Positions 44,642-53,028 of a stretch of DNA of 64,000 nucleotides are shown piece by piece. How positions within the stretch are numbered: the stretch's first letter is position 1; each line of letters starts with the position of its first letter. Below the pieces are notes generated by a model. That model was not told the DNA's origin and searched no databases. It saw only the letters and a program-made list of their open reading frames with translations. Source of the stretch: JANNWF01 sp038205755 (GTDB lineage: Bacteria > Pseudomonadota > Gammaproteobacteria > Xanthomonadales > Xanthomonadaceae); NCBI GenBank assembly GCA_038205755.1, contig JBBRBN010000009.1:1-64000 (forward strand), written 5' to 3'. The translations under genes were made by a program, and so were the position numbers.

Positions 44642-44659
44642 ATTTCACCTGCATGACAG
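44642..44659 (-). promoter_or_regulatory. Candidate Pho box upstream of pstS
   Basis: Read on the minus strand, CTGTCAT is followed after four bases by GTGAAAT. The first half matches the PhoB consensus exactly and the second half at 4 of 7 positions. Seven bases further downstream is TAATAAT (44634-44628), a good -10 element. The position ahead of pstSCAB-phoU supports PhoB control, but the second half-site is weak. Confidence 0.5.
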
Positions 44660-44734
44660 CCCAGCCTGCGCGCCGGCACCTCCGCGCCACCGGTTCATTG
44701 CCGTTCGGACACCACAGCCTAGACTGCCGAGCTG

Positions 44735-45340
44735 ATGAAGGCGCTCCCACCCAAAACCAGCGAACTGCTCGCCGCACTGGCCGACCCGACGCTCAGCGAG
44801 CATTTCGATCTCGAGGAGCTGCTGGCGGGGTTTCACCAGCGTGCCTTTGGCGTGTTTCTGCTGGCGGTTGTGCTGCCGGTGCTGCTGCCGATTCCCTTTG
44901 GTATCGGGGCGCTGTGCGGCCCGCTGGTCTGCCTGGTCGGTCTGCAGCTGGCCGTCCGACTGAACAAGCCGTGGATGCCCAGGAGGCTGCGGCAACGACC
45001 ACTCGCGCGCGCGACGCTGCGGACATTTCTGCGACGGATGGCGCCCTGGCTGCGGCGACTGGAACGACTCAGCCGACCGCGGATCGACGTGCTGTTCACA
45101 GGCGCCACCGGGAATCTGGTCACCGGGCTGCTGTTGCTGGTCCTGGGCGCCATGCTGGCGTTGCCAATCCCACTTACCAACTATCCCTTCGGCCTGCTGA
45201 TTCTCGGCTTCGCACTGGCGCTGATCGAGCGCGATGGCGCGCTGCTGCTGCTGCTTTGGGGCATCGCCCTGGCGCTGATCACCTCGTTTGCCGGCGTAAG
45301 CATGGACGCGCTGCAGTGGCTGCAGGGGGCCATTGGCTGA
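44735..45340 (+). CDS. ExoD-like membrane protein
   Basis: The 201-residue protein matches the ExoD family. It has an acidic N-terminal helix, then hydrophobic segments with LLPVLLPIPFGIGALCGP, the basic loop RLNKPWMPRRLRQRPL, and C-terminal helices including LPIPLTNYPFGLLILGFAL and ERDG. ExoD was first described for its effect on exopolysaccharide in rhizobia, but its biochemical role is unclear. It diverges from the pst operon across a 199-bp region and precedes asnB by 106 bp. Confidence 0.88.
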   Translation: MKALPPKTSELLAALADPTLSEHFDLEELLAGFHQRAFGVFLLAVVLPVLLPIPFGIGALCGPLVCLVGLQLAVRLNKPWMPRRLRQRPLARATLRTFLRRMAPWLRRLERLSRPRIDVLFTGATGNLVTGLLLLVLGAMLALPIPLTNYPFGLLILGFALALIERDGALLLLLWGIALALITSFAGVSMDALQWLQGAIG

Positions 45341-45446
45341 GCCTTGCCGGCGCACCGCTGACCGCGTCTGGAGCGCCGTTGCGGCAGCGCACCATTGATG
45401 ACGAAACCTGCCAGAATCGCGGACCTGCCCGCTCTCGCCCTGTCCA

Positions 45447-47132
45447 ATGTGCTCGATCCTCGGCCTGCTTGACCTGCGCTCCGACGCAACCGCCCTGCGC
45501 ACGCAGGCGCTCGACCTGTCGCGCCGCATGCGCCATCGCGGTCCGGACTGGTCAGGCGTGTATTCCGATGAGCACGCGATTCTGGTGCATGAGCGGCTCG
45601 CCATCGTCGGCGTGGATTCCGGTGCGCAGCCGCTGTTGAGCCCGGACGGCGGTCAGGTGCTGGCGGTCAACGGCGAGATCTACAACCACCGCGCGCTGCG
45701 CGCCGAGCTTGAGGCCGGTTACGCGTTCGCCACCCATTCCGACTGCGAAGTCATCCTGCCTCTGTACCGCCAGGCGGCCGGCTCAGCGCAGATCGATGAG
45801 TTTCTCAACCGCCTGGAAGGCATGTTCGCCTTTGTGCTGTGGGACGCGGCCGCGCGGCGCTGGCTCATCGCCCGCGACCCGATCGGCATCATTCCCCTGT
45901 ACTACGGACATGACCAGTTCGGCACGCTGTACGTCGCCTCCGAACTCAAGGCGCTGGCCCCCGTCTGCACCGACGCGCGCGAATTTCCGCCAGGCCACTT
46001 CTGGCGGTCGGGCGATGCCGAGCCGAGCCGCTACTACCGGCCCACCTGGCGCACCTATGCCGCGGTCGTGGGCGGCAGCCGCGACCACGCGGCGCTGCGC
46101 AGCGCCTTCGAGTCCGCGGTCAAGAGCCATATGATGAGCGACGTGCCCTACGGCGTATTGCTTTCGGGAGGGCTGGACTCCTCGCTGGTGGCGGCCATCG
46201 CGAAGAAATACGCCAGCCGCCGCGTCGAGGAAGACGAGAAGACCGAGGCTTGGTGGCCGCAGCTGCACAGCTTTGCCGTGGGTCTGCTGGAGTCGCCCGA
46301 TCTGAAGGCAGCGCGCGAAGTGGCGGCGCACATCGGCACCGTGCACCACGAGCTGCACTTCACCGTGCAGGAGGGCATCGACGCCCTGCCCGACGTGATC
46401 CATTACCTTGAGACTTACGACGTCACCACCATTCGCGCCTCCACGCCAATGTATCTGATGGCCCGACGGATCCGCGCCATGGGCATCAAGATGGTGCTGT
46501 CGGGCGAGGGCTCGGATGAGCTGTTTGGGGGATATCTGTACTTCCACAAGGCGCCAAACGCCGAAGCGCTGCACGAGGAAACGGTGCGCAAGCTGGATGC
46601 GCTGCATCTGTTTGACTGCCTGCGCGCCAACAAGTCGATGGCCGCCTGGGGCGTCGAGGCGCGGGTGCCGTTTCTCGACCGCCGATTCATTGAGGTCGCG
46701 ATGGGACTTGATCCCGAGGTCAAGCTGTCCGGCAAACAGCGCGGACGGATTGAGAAACAGTTTCTGCGCGAGGCGTTCGCCGGCTATCTGCCCGACAGCG
46801 TGCTCTGGCGTCAGAAAGAGCAGTTCTCCGACGGCGTCGGCTACTCCTGGATCGACTCGCTGAAGGCGCATGCCGAAGCCCAGGTCAGCGACCAGCAGCT
46901 GGCCAGCGCACGCTTCCGGTTCGCGTACAACACGCCGCAGACCAAGGAGGCTTACCTCTATCGCGAGCTGTTTGATCGCTACTATCCGCAGGCGTGGGCG
47001 GCCGAGTGCGTGCCGGGCGGTCCATCGGTGGCCTGCTCAACGGCGGCCGCCCTGGAGTGGGATCCGTCGCTGAAGAATGTCGTTGATCCCAGCGGTCGCG
47101 CCGTGCAGGCCGTCCACAACGCGGCCTACTGA
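45447..47132 (+). CDS. asnB: Asparagine synthase (glutamine-hydrolysing)
   Basis: The 561-residue enzyme makes asparagine from aspartate, ATP and glutamine. The glutaminase half has the N-terminal nucleophile C2 in MCSILGLLDL, RHRGPD, the AIVGVDSGAQPL loop and NGEIYNH. The synthetase half has the ATP-pyrophosphatase P-loop LLSGGLDSSLVAA and the LSGEGSDELFGGYLYF block. Length agrees with E. coli AsnB (554). The repeat cassette begins about 120 bp after its stop codon. Confidence 0.97.
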   Translation: MCSILGLLDLRSDATALRTQALDLSRRMRHRGPDWSGVYSDEHAILVHERLAIVGVDSGAQPLLSPDGGQVLAVNGEIYNHRALRAELEAGYAFATHSDCEVILPLYRQAAGSAQIDEFLNRLEGMFAFVLWDAAARRWLIARDPIGIIPLYYGHDQFGTLYVASELKALAPVCTDAREFPPGHFWRSGDAEPSRYYRPTWRTYAAVVGGSRDHAALRSAFESAVKSHMMSDVPYGVLLSGGLDSSLVAAIAKKYASRRVEEDEKTEAWWPQLHSFAVGLLESPDLKAAREVAAHIGTVHHELHFTVQEGIDALPDVIHYLETYDVTTIRASTPMYLMARRIRAMGIKMVLSGEGSDELFGGYLYFHKAPNAEALHEETVRKLDALHLFDCLRANKSMAAWGVEARVPFLDRRFIEVAMGLDPEVKLSGKQRGRIEKQFLREAFAGYLPDSVLWRQKEQFSDGVGYSWIDSLKAHAEAQVSDQQLASARFRFAYNTPQTKEAYLYRELFDRYYPQAWAAECVPGGPSVACSTAAALEWDPSLKNVVDPSGRAVQAVHNAAY

Positions 47133-47250
47133 AGCACCTGCTCGCGAGCGCCGGCCACCTCGGCGCGATCATTCCGCTCCCTGCTCACTGGCCGCGGCGC
47201 AGTCGAAGTGCCTCCCGAGGCGCGAGAGCATCCGATCGCGCACGGCTTTC

Positions 47251-47790
47251 GTAGCGCAGAGCTTGCTCCGCTACAGCCTGGAACGGTGCGGAAACCCTCC
47301 AAGGGCAGCCGAGCAAGCTCGGCTCTACGAGAACGTCGCGAGGTGCGAGAGCGTCGAGAGTTGCCGGAGCGTCGAGAGTTGCCGAAGCGTCGCACGGTGC
47401 AGGAGCGTCGAGAGTTGCGGGCCGCACAGCGCGGCAAGCCCTTGTAGAGCGGAGCTTGCTCCGCTACAGCCTGGAACGATGCGGAACCCCTCAAGGCGCA
47501 GCCGAGCAAGCTCGGCTCTACGAGAGCGTCGCGAGAGCGTCGCGAGGTGCGAAAACGTCGCGAGGTGCCGAGAGCGTCGCGAGGTGCGGGCCGCACAGCG
47601 CGGCAAGCCCTTGTAGAGCGGAGCTTGCTCCGCTACAGCCTGGAACGGTGCGGAACCCTTAAGGTGCAGCCGAGCAAGCTCGGCTCTACGAGCGCGTCGC
47701 GAGGTGCGAAAACGTCGCGAGGTGCCGAGAGCGTCGCGAGGTGCGAAAACGTCGCGAGGTGCCGAGAGCGTCGCACGATGCAGGAACGCC
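47251..47790. repeat. Nested repeat cassette of three ~170-190-bp units
   Basis: Three tandem units start at 47251, 47444 and 47613. Each opens with a perfect hairpin (in units 2 and 3 AGCGGAGCTTGCTCCGCT), then CAGCCTGGAACGGTGCGGAA, a second hairpin GCCGAGCAAGCTCGGC, and a run of short repeats. In units 1 and 2 it closes with GGGCCGCACAGCGCGGCAAG. The short repeats in units 2 and 3 alternate an 18-mer and a 19-mer sharing GTCGCGAGGTGC, giving a 37-bp dimer. Unit 1 has diverged variants (GAGCGTCGAGAGTTGC). No protein-coding signal is convincing. The sequence from 47133 to 47250 holds nothing recognisable. Confidence 0.9.
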
Positions 47791-47807
47791 GCGACGCCCA
47801 AACAACT

Positions 47808-47862
47808 ACTGCAAACCGCCAGCCAGTTGACCATTCTCGCCAAACGACTTGACCATCTTCGC
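47808..47862. repeat. Left inverted copy of a ~50-bp IS-end-like sequence
   Basis: The reverse complement of this segment (TGGTCAAGTCGTTTGGCGAG, then AATGGTCAACTGGCTGGC and GGTTTGCAG) matches the segment at 51546-51605 at roughly 85% over 47 bp, in inverted orientation. Each copy contains two imperfect ~22-bp subrepeats starting TGGTCA, which recalls the multiple terminal repeats of IS21-type elements. No transposase is present. Confidence 0.6.
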
Positions 47863-47972
47863 TAGCGCAATCGCCCGCATGCGGCGAGAGGCTGACCGGC
47901 AGAGATCGGCCAGGGGCGGCCACCCAGGTCATCCCGGACGACCCTTTCGTGTCGCTCATCCCCGGCCCCGCT

Positions 47973-48536
47973 TCAGCCTTCGATAAGCCGCTGAACCGCA
48001 CGGTATTCCCGCAGCCACCGCTGGCGCAGCGTGCGACTGAGCCAGACAGTCGCCCCTAGGGATGCGACCGCCATGACCATCAAGGCCAGTCCGGCATCGC
48101 GCCACGCCTCGCCGGCCAACAGCCAGACGCCCGTATTGGCCACCACCGCATATGCGAGCAGCATCCACGCCGTGGTACGTGCCAGCCACAGGTCGCGCAG
48201 GCCGGTGCGCAGTTGGGCAAGCCGGAGTCGCGCATAGGTACTGGCGCTCCCGGTGGCGTCCGTTGCACGCCGCCGCGGCGCGCGCAGCACGATGGCCCAC
48301 GCCATTGGCAGGAACACCACGTAGAACGGCATCAGTAGCCAGTGCGCAGGATCAATGCGGCCGCTCAGCAGCGCCTGGCCGAACACCAGCATGGCGATCA
48401 CTGTCAGCGCCACTTCCACGGTGCGCAGTAGGCGCAGTCGCCGGTGGCGTCGGCGTACGCGACGGGTCAGGTCCTGCTGCGCGGCGGAGTGCGTCTGGCC
48501 TTGCCACGCATCGTTCAGCAGATCGTCGAATTTCAC
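47973..48536 (-). CDS. Membrane protein coupled to an ECF sigma factor
   Basis: The 187-residue protein begins MKFDDLLNDAWQGQTHSAAQ, has a basic stretch (RRVRRRHRRLRLLR) and four hydrophobic segments (about 36-58, 65-85, 120-140, 148-168), then a basic tail. It has no zinc-finger anti-sigma motif. Its ATG overlaps the stop codon of the sigma gene (ATGA), the position where anti-sigma factors are normally encoded, so a regulatory role is likely but not shown. No enzymatic motif is visible. Confidence 0.78.
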   Translation of the reverse strand: MKFDDLLNDAWQGQTHSAAQQDLTRRVRRRHRRLRLLRTVEVALTVIAMLVFGQALLSGRIDPAHWLLMPFYVVFLPMAWAIVLRAPRRRATDATGSASTYARLRLAQLRTGLRDLWLARTTAWMLLAYAVVANTGVWLLAGEAWRDAGLALMVMAVASLGATVWLSRTLRQRWLREYRAVQRLIEG

Positions 48537-49021
48537 AGGATGTCCTCCTCTTCGGACAAGGACTTCAGACGCTCGCGGGCGCGATGCAGGCGCACCCCCA
48601 CGTTTTCCGCGCTGATACCCAGCATGTCCGCGATCTCCAGGTAATCGAAACCTTCCAGCTGCAGCATCAGCACCTGCCGCAGCTTAAGTGGCAGCGTGGC
48701 CAGCGCCTCGAACAGCCATTGCGTGCGGGCGCTGGCGTCGGCCGTGGCCGTGTCCGCCACGTCGTGTAGCGTGTCGTCAAATGGAACAGGTGACGGCATT
48801 CGCGTTTCTGCGCGCACATGGCTGGCGCCCAGGTTGTGCGCTATGCGCAACACGAATGGCAACAGCCTGTCTGCATCGCGCAGACGCGGGAGGCTCTCCC
48901 AAATGGCTAGCAGCACCTCTTGCAACAACTCCTCGCGCACGGCGGGGTTGAGCTCGTAGCCGCACGCCGCACGCCACAGGTGCGGGTAGAAGGCTCGTAC
49001 GTGTGGCCAGAGTGGATGCAT
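48533..49021 (-). CDS. ECF-type RNA polymerase sigma factor
   Basis: The 162-residue protein has sigma region 2 (REELLQEVLLAIWESLPRLR with the LPFVLRIAHN continuation) and region 4 (LPLKLRQVLMLQLEGFDYLE, then IADMLGISAENVGVRLHRAR), linked by a short acidic spacer. This is a compact ECF factor without extra domains. The ATG at 49021 is preferred over an upstream in-frame reading. It is coupled to the membrane protein gene downstream and diverges from the amidohydrolase operon across 174 bp, which makes that operon a natural target. Confidence 0.92.
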   Translation of the reverse strand: MHPLWPHVRAFYPHLWRAACGYELNPAVREELLQEVLLAIWESLPRLRDADRLLPFVLRIAHNLGASHVRAETRMPSPVPFDDTLHDVADTATADASARTQWLFEALATLPLKLRQVLMLQLEGFDYLEIADMLGISAENVGVRLHRARERLKSLSEEEDIL

Positions 49022-49150
49022 GCAGTCGCGTGGAGTGGGTCGGCAGTCGGTAGTCGACGGGGGACAGGGCAGCAATTCCTCAGTCGTCGATTGCGGCCCG
49101 TTTCTTACAGCCAGACACGCTTTTTATTTCTACGTAAGGAATTCCCGGTT

Positions 49151-49164
49151 CCTGAGCACTCAGG
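49151..49164. promoter_or_regulatory. Palindrome in the divergent promoter region
   Basis: CCTGAGCACTCAGG is a perfect 14-bp inverted repeat between the sigma factor gene and the amidohydrolase start. It could be an operator; there is no direct evidence of which protein binds. Confidence 0.35.
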
Positions 49165-49195
49165 AGGCGATCCCACTCGAAAGGAAACACCGACG

Positions 49196-50644
49196 ATGCG
49201 AAGCTCCACCCCCGCAAGCTTGCTGCTCCCGGCCGCCTTGGTATGCGCACTTGCCCCGGTGCTTGCCAACGCCCAGCCCACCGACGGCGTACTGGCCCTC
49301 GACAATGTGCAGATCGTCGAGGCCGAACACAACCGGGTGACTACCGGCCGCTGCGTGCGCCTCGAAGGCACCCGCATTGCCGCTATCACCGCGGCGGGCG
49401 AAAGTGCCTGCCTGCGTGGTGCCCGCGCCGTCGACCTGCAGGGCCGTTACCTGATGCCGGGCCTGGTCGACATGCACGCGCACCTCACCCTGGGCCCACT
49501 GGAGATCAAACGCGAACGCGGTCGCGCCGTGATGCAGGCCCTGCCCGATGACGACATCGCCGAACACAATGCCAAGCGCTTGGTGGCATTCGGCGTCACC
49601 ACCCTGCGCAATCCGGGCGGCGACCTGCAGGCGGCCACCCGCTACGAGGCACGCCGGGCCGCCGGCGAACTGGTCGGCCCCGAGAGCTTCAACGCCGGCC
49701 CGGTCATCAACAACACCGATCTTCCCGGCCTGGCCACTGCGGCGAATAACGCCGAGGAAATGGATCAGGTGGTCCGCGCACAGGTCGAAGCCGGCGCTGA
49801 CTGGATCAAGCTCTATACCGGCCTCTCCCCCGAACTGCTGAAGGCCGGCATCGACGCCGCACACCGACATGGCCGCCCCGCCGTCGCGCATCTGGAGAGC
49901 ATCGCCTGGCCCGACGCACTGGCGATGGGACTGGATGGCATCGTCCACCTGATGCCGTTGAGCCCGGATCTGCTAACGCCGGAGCAGCGCGCGGCGTGGC
50001 AAGCCACCGCTCGGGGCGGCACCTACTCGTTCTTCGAGTGGTGGGAGCACTTTGACCCCGAAGGCGCGCAGGCCGACCGACTGGTGGCGGCCTTTCGCCA
50101 GCACCGCCCGGTATTCGACGCCACGCTCGTCGCCTTCCATGCCGCCTTCGTGCAGGACCAGGACAACCCCTACAAGGACGACGCTCGGCGCCACGCCCAT
50201 CCGCGACTGCTGGCCCACTGGAACGAATGGTTCACCTTCGCGATCGGCTGGCAGCCCGATGACTTTCAGCGCGCACGCGCGGTGTGGCCGAAGGTGCAGC
50301 GCATGGCCGTTCGGCTGTATGCCACCGATGCCCGCCTGACGCTCGGCACCGACATGAGCAACCCATGGATCGCCCCCGGCATCAGCCTGCACCGCGAAAT
50401 GCAGCTGCTGGCGGAAGCTGGCGTGCCCCCCGCACAGCTGCTGCTGGCAGCCACCCGCAATGCCGCCGAGGCGTTGGGCGCCGGCCAGCGACTGGGGCAG
50501 ATCGCACCCGGCTTCGAGGCCGACCTGCTGGTGCTCGACGCCGACCCGCTGCAAGACATCAGGCACACCCGCGACATTCCCGCCGTCGTGCTCGACGGCA
50601 CGTTGCTCACCACCGCCGCATTGAACCAACTCAAGGGAGAATGA
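49196..50644 (+). CDS. Exported amidohydrolase (imidazolonepropionase-like)
   Basis: The 482-residue protein has a signal peptide (LLLPAALVCALAPVLANA) and the amidohydrolase TIM-barrel plan: H-x-H-x-H in GLVDMHAHLTL, the bridging lysine in DWIKLYTGL, the histidine in VAHLESIAW and the aspartate in LGTDMSNP. A C-terminal strand set, FEADLLVLDADPLQDI, is also typical. It would hydrolyse an amide, possibly a dipeptide, in the periplasm; the substrate is unknown. AAGGAAA lies 9 nt before the ATG. The NTF2-like gene follows immediately and is probably cotranslated. Confidence 0.92.
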   Translation: MRSSTPASLLLPAALVCALAPVLANAQPTDGVLALDNVQIVEAEHNRVTTGRCVRLEGTRIAAITAAGESACLRGARAVDLQGRYLMPGLVDMHAHLTLGPLEIKRERGRAVMQALPDDDIAEHNAKRLVAFGVTTLRNPGGDLQAATRYEARRAAGELVGPESFNAGPVINNTDLPGLATAANNAEEMDQVVRAQVEAGADWIKLYTGLSPELLKAGIDAAHRHGRPAVAHLESIAWPDALAMGLDGIVHLMPLSPDLLTPEQRAAWQATARGGTYSFFEWWEHFDPEGAQADRLVAAFRQHRPVFDATLVAFHAAFVQDQDNPYKDDARRHAHPRLLAHWNEWFTFAIGWQPDDFQRARAVWPKVQRMAVRLYATDARLTLGTDMSNPWIAPGISLHREMQLLAEAGVPPAQLLLAATRNAAEALGAGQRLGQIAPGFEADLLVLDADPLQDIRHTRDIPAVVLDGTLLTTAALNQLKGE

Positions 50645-50646
50645 CC

Positions 50647-51195
50647 ATGAAGCGCACGTTTCAGCGCATCGCCACCCGTACCCTGCTGTTCGCAGGCTTG
50701 TCCCTGGCCCTGGCCGGGACCGCTCACGCCGGCCCCGAAGACTGGGAATCGCCCGAGGCCATCGTTCATGCCCTATACGAAACGATCTCCGCCGACGCCG
50801 GCGCAAAGCGCGACTGGGACCGCTATCGCGCCTTGTTCCTGGATGGCGCCCGCCTGTCGGTGGCCATAGATTCCAGTATCGGCAGCGGCATCATGGGCAT
50901 GGACAGCGAAGAGCTGATCACCCAGACAGAGAGCGCTTACGCCGCCACGGGCTTCCACGAGAGCCCCCTGGTGACGAAGGTCGAGCAGCACGGACTGCTG
51001 GCCTCGGTCATGAGCAGCTTCGAGATCCGCCTGCGCCTTGGCGACAAGAAACCGCTCATGCGCGGACTGAACCACTTCCAGCTGCTCAATGACGGTGAAC
51101 GCTGGTGGATCGTGTCCAACGTGGGCACGGTGGAAACGCCCACCTCGCCACTGCCCGAAGCTTTCCTGCCGAACTCCCGGGCAGGTACGAAGTGA
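50647..51195 (+). CDS. Exported NTF2/SnoaL-like protein
   Basis: The 182-residue protein has a signal peptide (TLLFAGLSLALAGTAHA) and a domain with the NTF2/SnoaL outline: a leading helix AIVHALYETISADAGAKRDW, YRALFLDGARLSV, and the closing strand pair LNHFQLLNDGERWWIVSNVG. Such domains form cone-shaped pockets and may bind small ligands. AGGGAGA sits about 6 nt before the ATG at 50647; an ATG two codons earlier overlaps the amidohydrolase stop codon. The small membrane protein gene follows with a GTGA overlap. Confidence 0.82.
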   Translation: MKRTFQRIATRTLLFAGLSLALAGTAHAGPEDWESPEAIVHALYETISADAGAKRDWDRYRALFLDGARLSVAIDSSIGSGIMGMDSEELITQTESAYAATGFHESPLVTKVEQHGLLASVMSSFEIRLRLGDKKPLMRGLNHFQLLNDGERWWIVSNVGTVETPTSPLPEAFLPNSRAGTK

Positions 51196-51470
51196 GCGGC
51201 CCGGTGGATGTCGCGAAGACGGATTCGCACCCGGCCAAGCGGCGCAAGTGGATGTGGATCAAGCTGGCCGGCACCGCATGCCTGCTGTCGTGGCTGGCAC
51301 TGGCGGTGGGCATCGGGCTGGAGGTAGACACCGGGGCGATGCTCGTCCTGGCCATATTGGTCGCGGTGACCACCGAAGGCACGATCTGGCTGGCGGCCCT
51401 GCTGCTCGGGGTAAGCGTCTACCAAGCACGCCGGCGCCTCTGGGAGAACCTCCGCCAGCGCATGCGTTGA
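51192..51470 (+). CDS. Small two-helix membrane protein
   Basis: The 92-residue protein begins at a GTG that overlaps the preceding stop codon (GTGA). It has a basic N-terminus (HPAKRRKWMWIK), two hydrophobic helices (about 27-45 and 50-75) and a basic tail (RRRLWENLRQRMR), fitting a small inner-membrane protein with both ends in the cytoplasm. I do not recognise the family. It is the last gene of the amidohydrolase operon and is followed by a strong terminator. Confidence 0.72.
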   Translation: MSGPVDVAKTDSHPAKRRKWMWIKLAGTACLLSWLALAVGIGLEVDTGAMLVLAILVAVTTEGTIWLAALLLGVSVYQARRRLWENLRQRMR

Positions 51471-51480
51471 ACAACGAGGA

Positions 51481-51510
51481 AGCGGTCGCTGTTGGGCAGC
51501 GACCGCTTTG
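51481..51510 (+). terminator. Rho-independent terminator after the amidohydrolase operon
   Basis: A perfect 10-bp stem (AGCGGTCGCT/AGCGACCGCT) with a 7-nt loop is followed by TTT. It starts 10 bp after the stop codon of the small membrane protein gene. Confidence 0.85.
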
Positions 51511-51545
51511 GATCGGCTGGCAGCCTGTCGGACGCGGGCAATTTC

Positions 51546-51605
51546 GCTGACCAACGTGGTCAGTTCGCTTGGCGGGACTGCTCAACTGGCTGCCGGTTTG
51601 CAGCT
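51546..51605. repeat. Right inverted copy of the ~50-bp IS-end-like sequence
   Basis: TGGTCAGTTCGCTTGGCGGG, then ACTGCTCAACTGGCTGCC and GGTTTGCAG here pairs in inverted orientation with 47808-47862. The two copies flank the sigma/amidohydrolase unit. The rest of the 433-bp gap up to 51902 contains no supported gene. Confidence 0.6.
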
Positions 51606-51902
51606 ACCAGCGTTTCTGGCGGCGAAGATCATCCGAACCCACCAACGAAGAACCGAAATAATTTGAACAGGGGTGCGATAAGTCGCCTTGAGCTGACACC
51701 TAACCAGTAGCGGACCGGATCGCGGGTGCGATCTGGCCGGTTCAACCTGGGCTCCGATGGATCGGATGGTCGGCATTGCAATTCACCTTGAGCCGCCGGA
51801 TCAGGACACGACCGGCGGCATCGGCTGCCTGTTGCTGGCGGTAACGGCGTGGCCGAAGCACTGCGATAGCGCTTGCCGCTTGCGCCTTTGGTACCGCCCG
51901 CG

Positions 51903-52952
51903 ATGCGGGCCAGCGGGCTGTTGATCGTGAATGCCCCCGGCTTTCCATCCCGCGGCTCCACCGACCCACTGACGTTTGCGGGCGGTCAGGATCGCCGCGC
52001 CCGCGATTCGCGGCCGCAGCGGATACGTCGCGCGCTGTGCATTGGCGTCGACAGCTATTCGGATGCACCGCTTGTGGCCGGCGCCAGTGACAGTCGGCGC
52101 TGGGCATCCGCGTTGAGCGATCTTGGTTTTCGCAGCTCGACGCTTGAGGACACGGCGGCGACGCGCGGCGCCATGCTGGCCGCAATCGAATCGCTGCTGG
52201 CCTGCACCGATGATCATGGCCAAGTGGTGATCCAGTTCGCCGGACACACCACTGTGCAATCGGTCCGGACCGAGGAAGGGGCGACCGAGTGGATTCCGGC
52301 GCTTCTGCCGATCAACTACCGCTCGGCGGGTTGCGTGACCATTGATGACCTCAACCGGCTGCTGTTTCCGCACTGTGAGCGCGTCGGTATCAGCCTGTTC
52401 ATTGACGGTACCCTGGCGCGCAGCAATGCAGCGGCATTCGGACTGGCGCCCGCCGCAGGTCGGGCCGGCGAGCGCCAGCGGTACTTGACGATTCCAGCCG
52501 ATGACGCGGCGACCCGTTGCTCAGCCTCAGCGCCGCCCGTTGCCTTCCGGTCGGTGCAGCGGATGACCCGCGGACCGGCTCCCGCTGGCTTGCCGTGGGT
52601 CGAAGTATGGGGCTGCAGCCAAGGCGAGTACGCTGCTGAGACACGCGGCGGTGGCGCATTCACGGCCGCGGCTTTGCATCACCTGCCGCGCGCGGTCGCT
52701 GAAGGCTGGCGACCTGCCCGCTTCATTGATGCGGTGCGAATTCACATGGCCAGCGCGACGCACGGCCATCAAGCCCCGCGGCTGCAGCCGCTGACGATCA
52801 ACCGCTGCGAGCAGCCACTGTTGGGATTGGATTCAACGGACGTATTGCCGACCGGGCTGGGCGGCGTGGAGGCCCTCAGCCTGCGCGAGCTGATCAGTGC
52901 AGTCGACGCACTTGGCCGCGACCCCCAAGCGTTGAGTCGCGCCTCGGACTGA
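51903..52952 (+). CDS. Caspase-like (C14) pseudo-protease
   Basis: The protein (about 349 residues; the start is uncertain, with ATG at 51903 or GTG at 51927) follows the caspase/metacaspase plan. RRALCIGVDSYSDAPLVAG is the first strand and loop. VVIQFAGHTT holds the catalytic-type histidine (H115). The strand normally ending D-x-C-H-S-G reads LFIDGTLAR (D168-G169-T170), so the nucleophilic cysteine is replaced by threonine. The late VWGCSQGEYAAE and GGGAFTAAALHHL match the family's small-subunit region. There is no signal peptide, so it is cytoplasmic. It lies 76 bp upstream of the TPR-CHAT gene on the same strand. A sensing or scaffold role rather than proteolysis is likely. Confidence 0.75.
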   Translation: MRASGLLIVNAPGFPSRGSTDPLTFAGGQDRRARDSRPQRIRRALCIGVDSYSDAPLVAGASDSRRWASALSDLGFRSSTLEDTAATRGAMLAAIESLLACTDDHGQVVIQFAGHTTVQSVRTEEGATEWIPALLPINYRSAGCVTIDDLNRLLFPHCERVGISLFIDGTLARSNAAAFGLAPAAGRAGERQRYLTIPADDAATRCSASAPPVAFRSVQRMTRGPAPAGLPWVEVWGCSQGEYAAETRGGGAFTAAALHHLPRAVAEGWRPARFIDAVRIHMASATHGHQAPRLQPLTINRCEQPLLGLDSTDVLPTGLGGVEALSLRELISAVDALGRDPQALSRASD

Positions 52953-53028
52953 GCAGCTGCAGTCCGTTCAGCGCGCTGGAGCGGCGCGTTTCGCGCCTTC
53001 GGGATGCCGCTCGCCAGACGTCCCGCGC

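Noticed and set aside
47137..47850. A possible CRISPR array or repeat-rich coding genes in the 47-kb repeats.
   Set aside because: The repeats are contiguous short tandem motifs and hairpins with no unique spacers of constant length, and no cas genes are nearby. The open frames simply translate the repeats.
51492..51710. A 72-codon open frame after the amidohydrolase terminator, and a 55-codon frame near 51759.
   Set aside because: The first overlaps the terminator and the IS-end-like repeat, and neither shows similarity or a ribosome-binding site.
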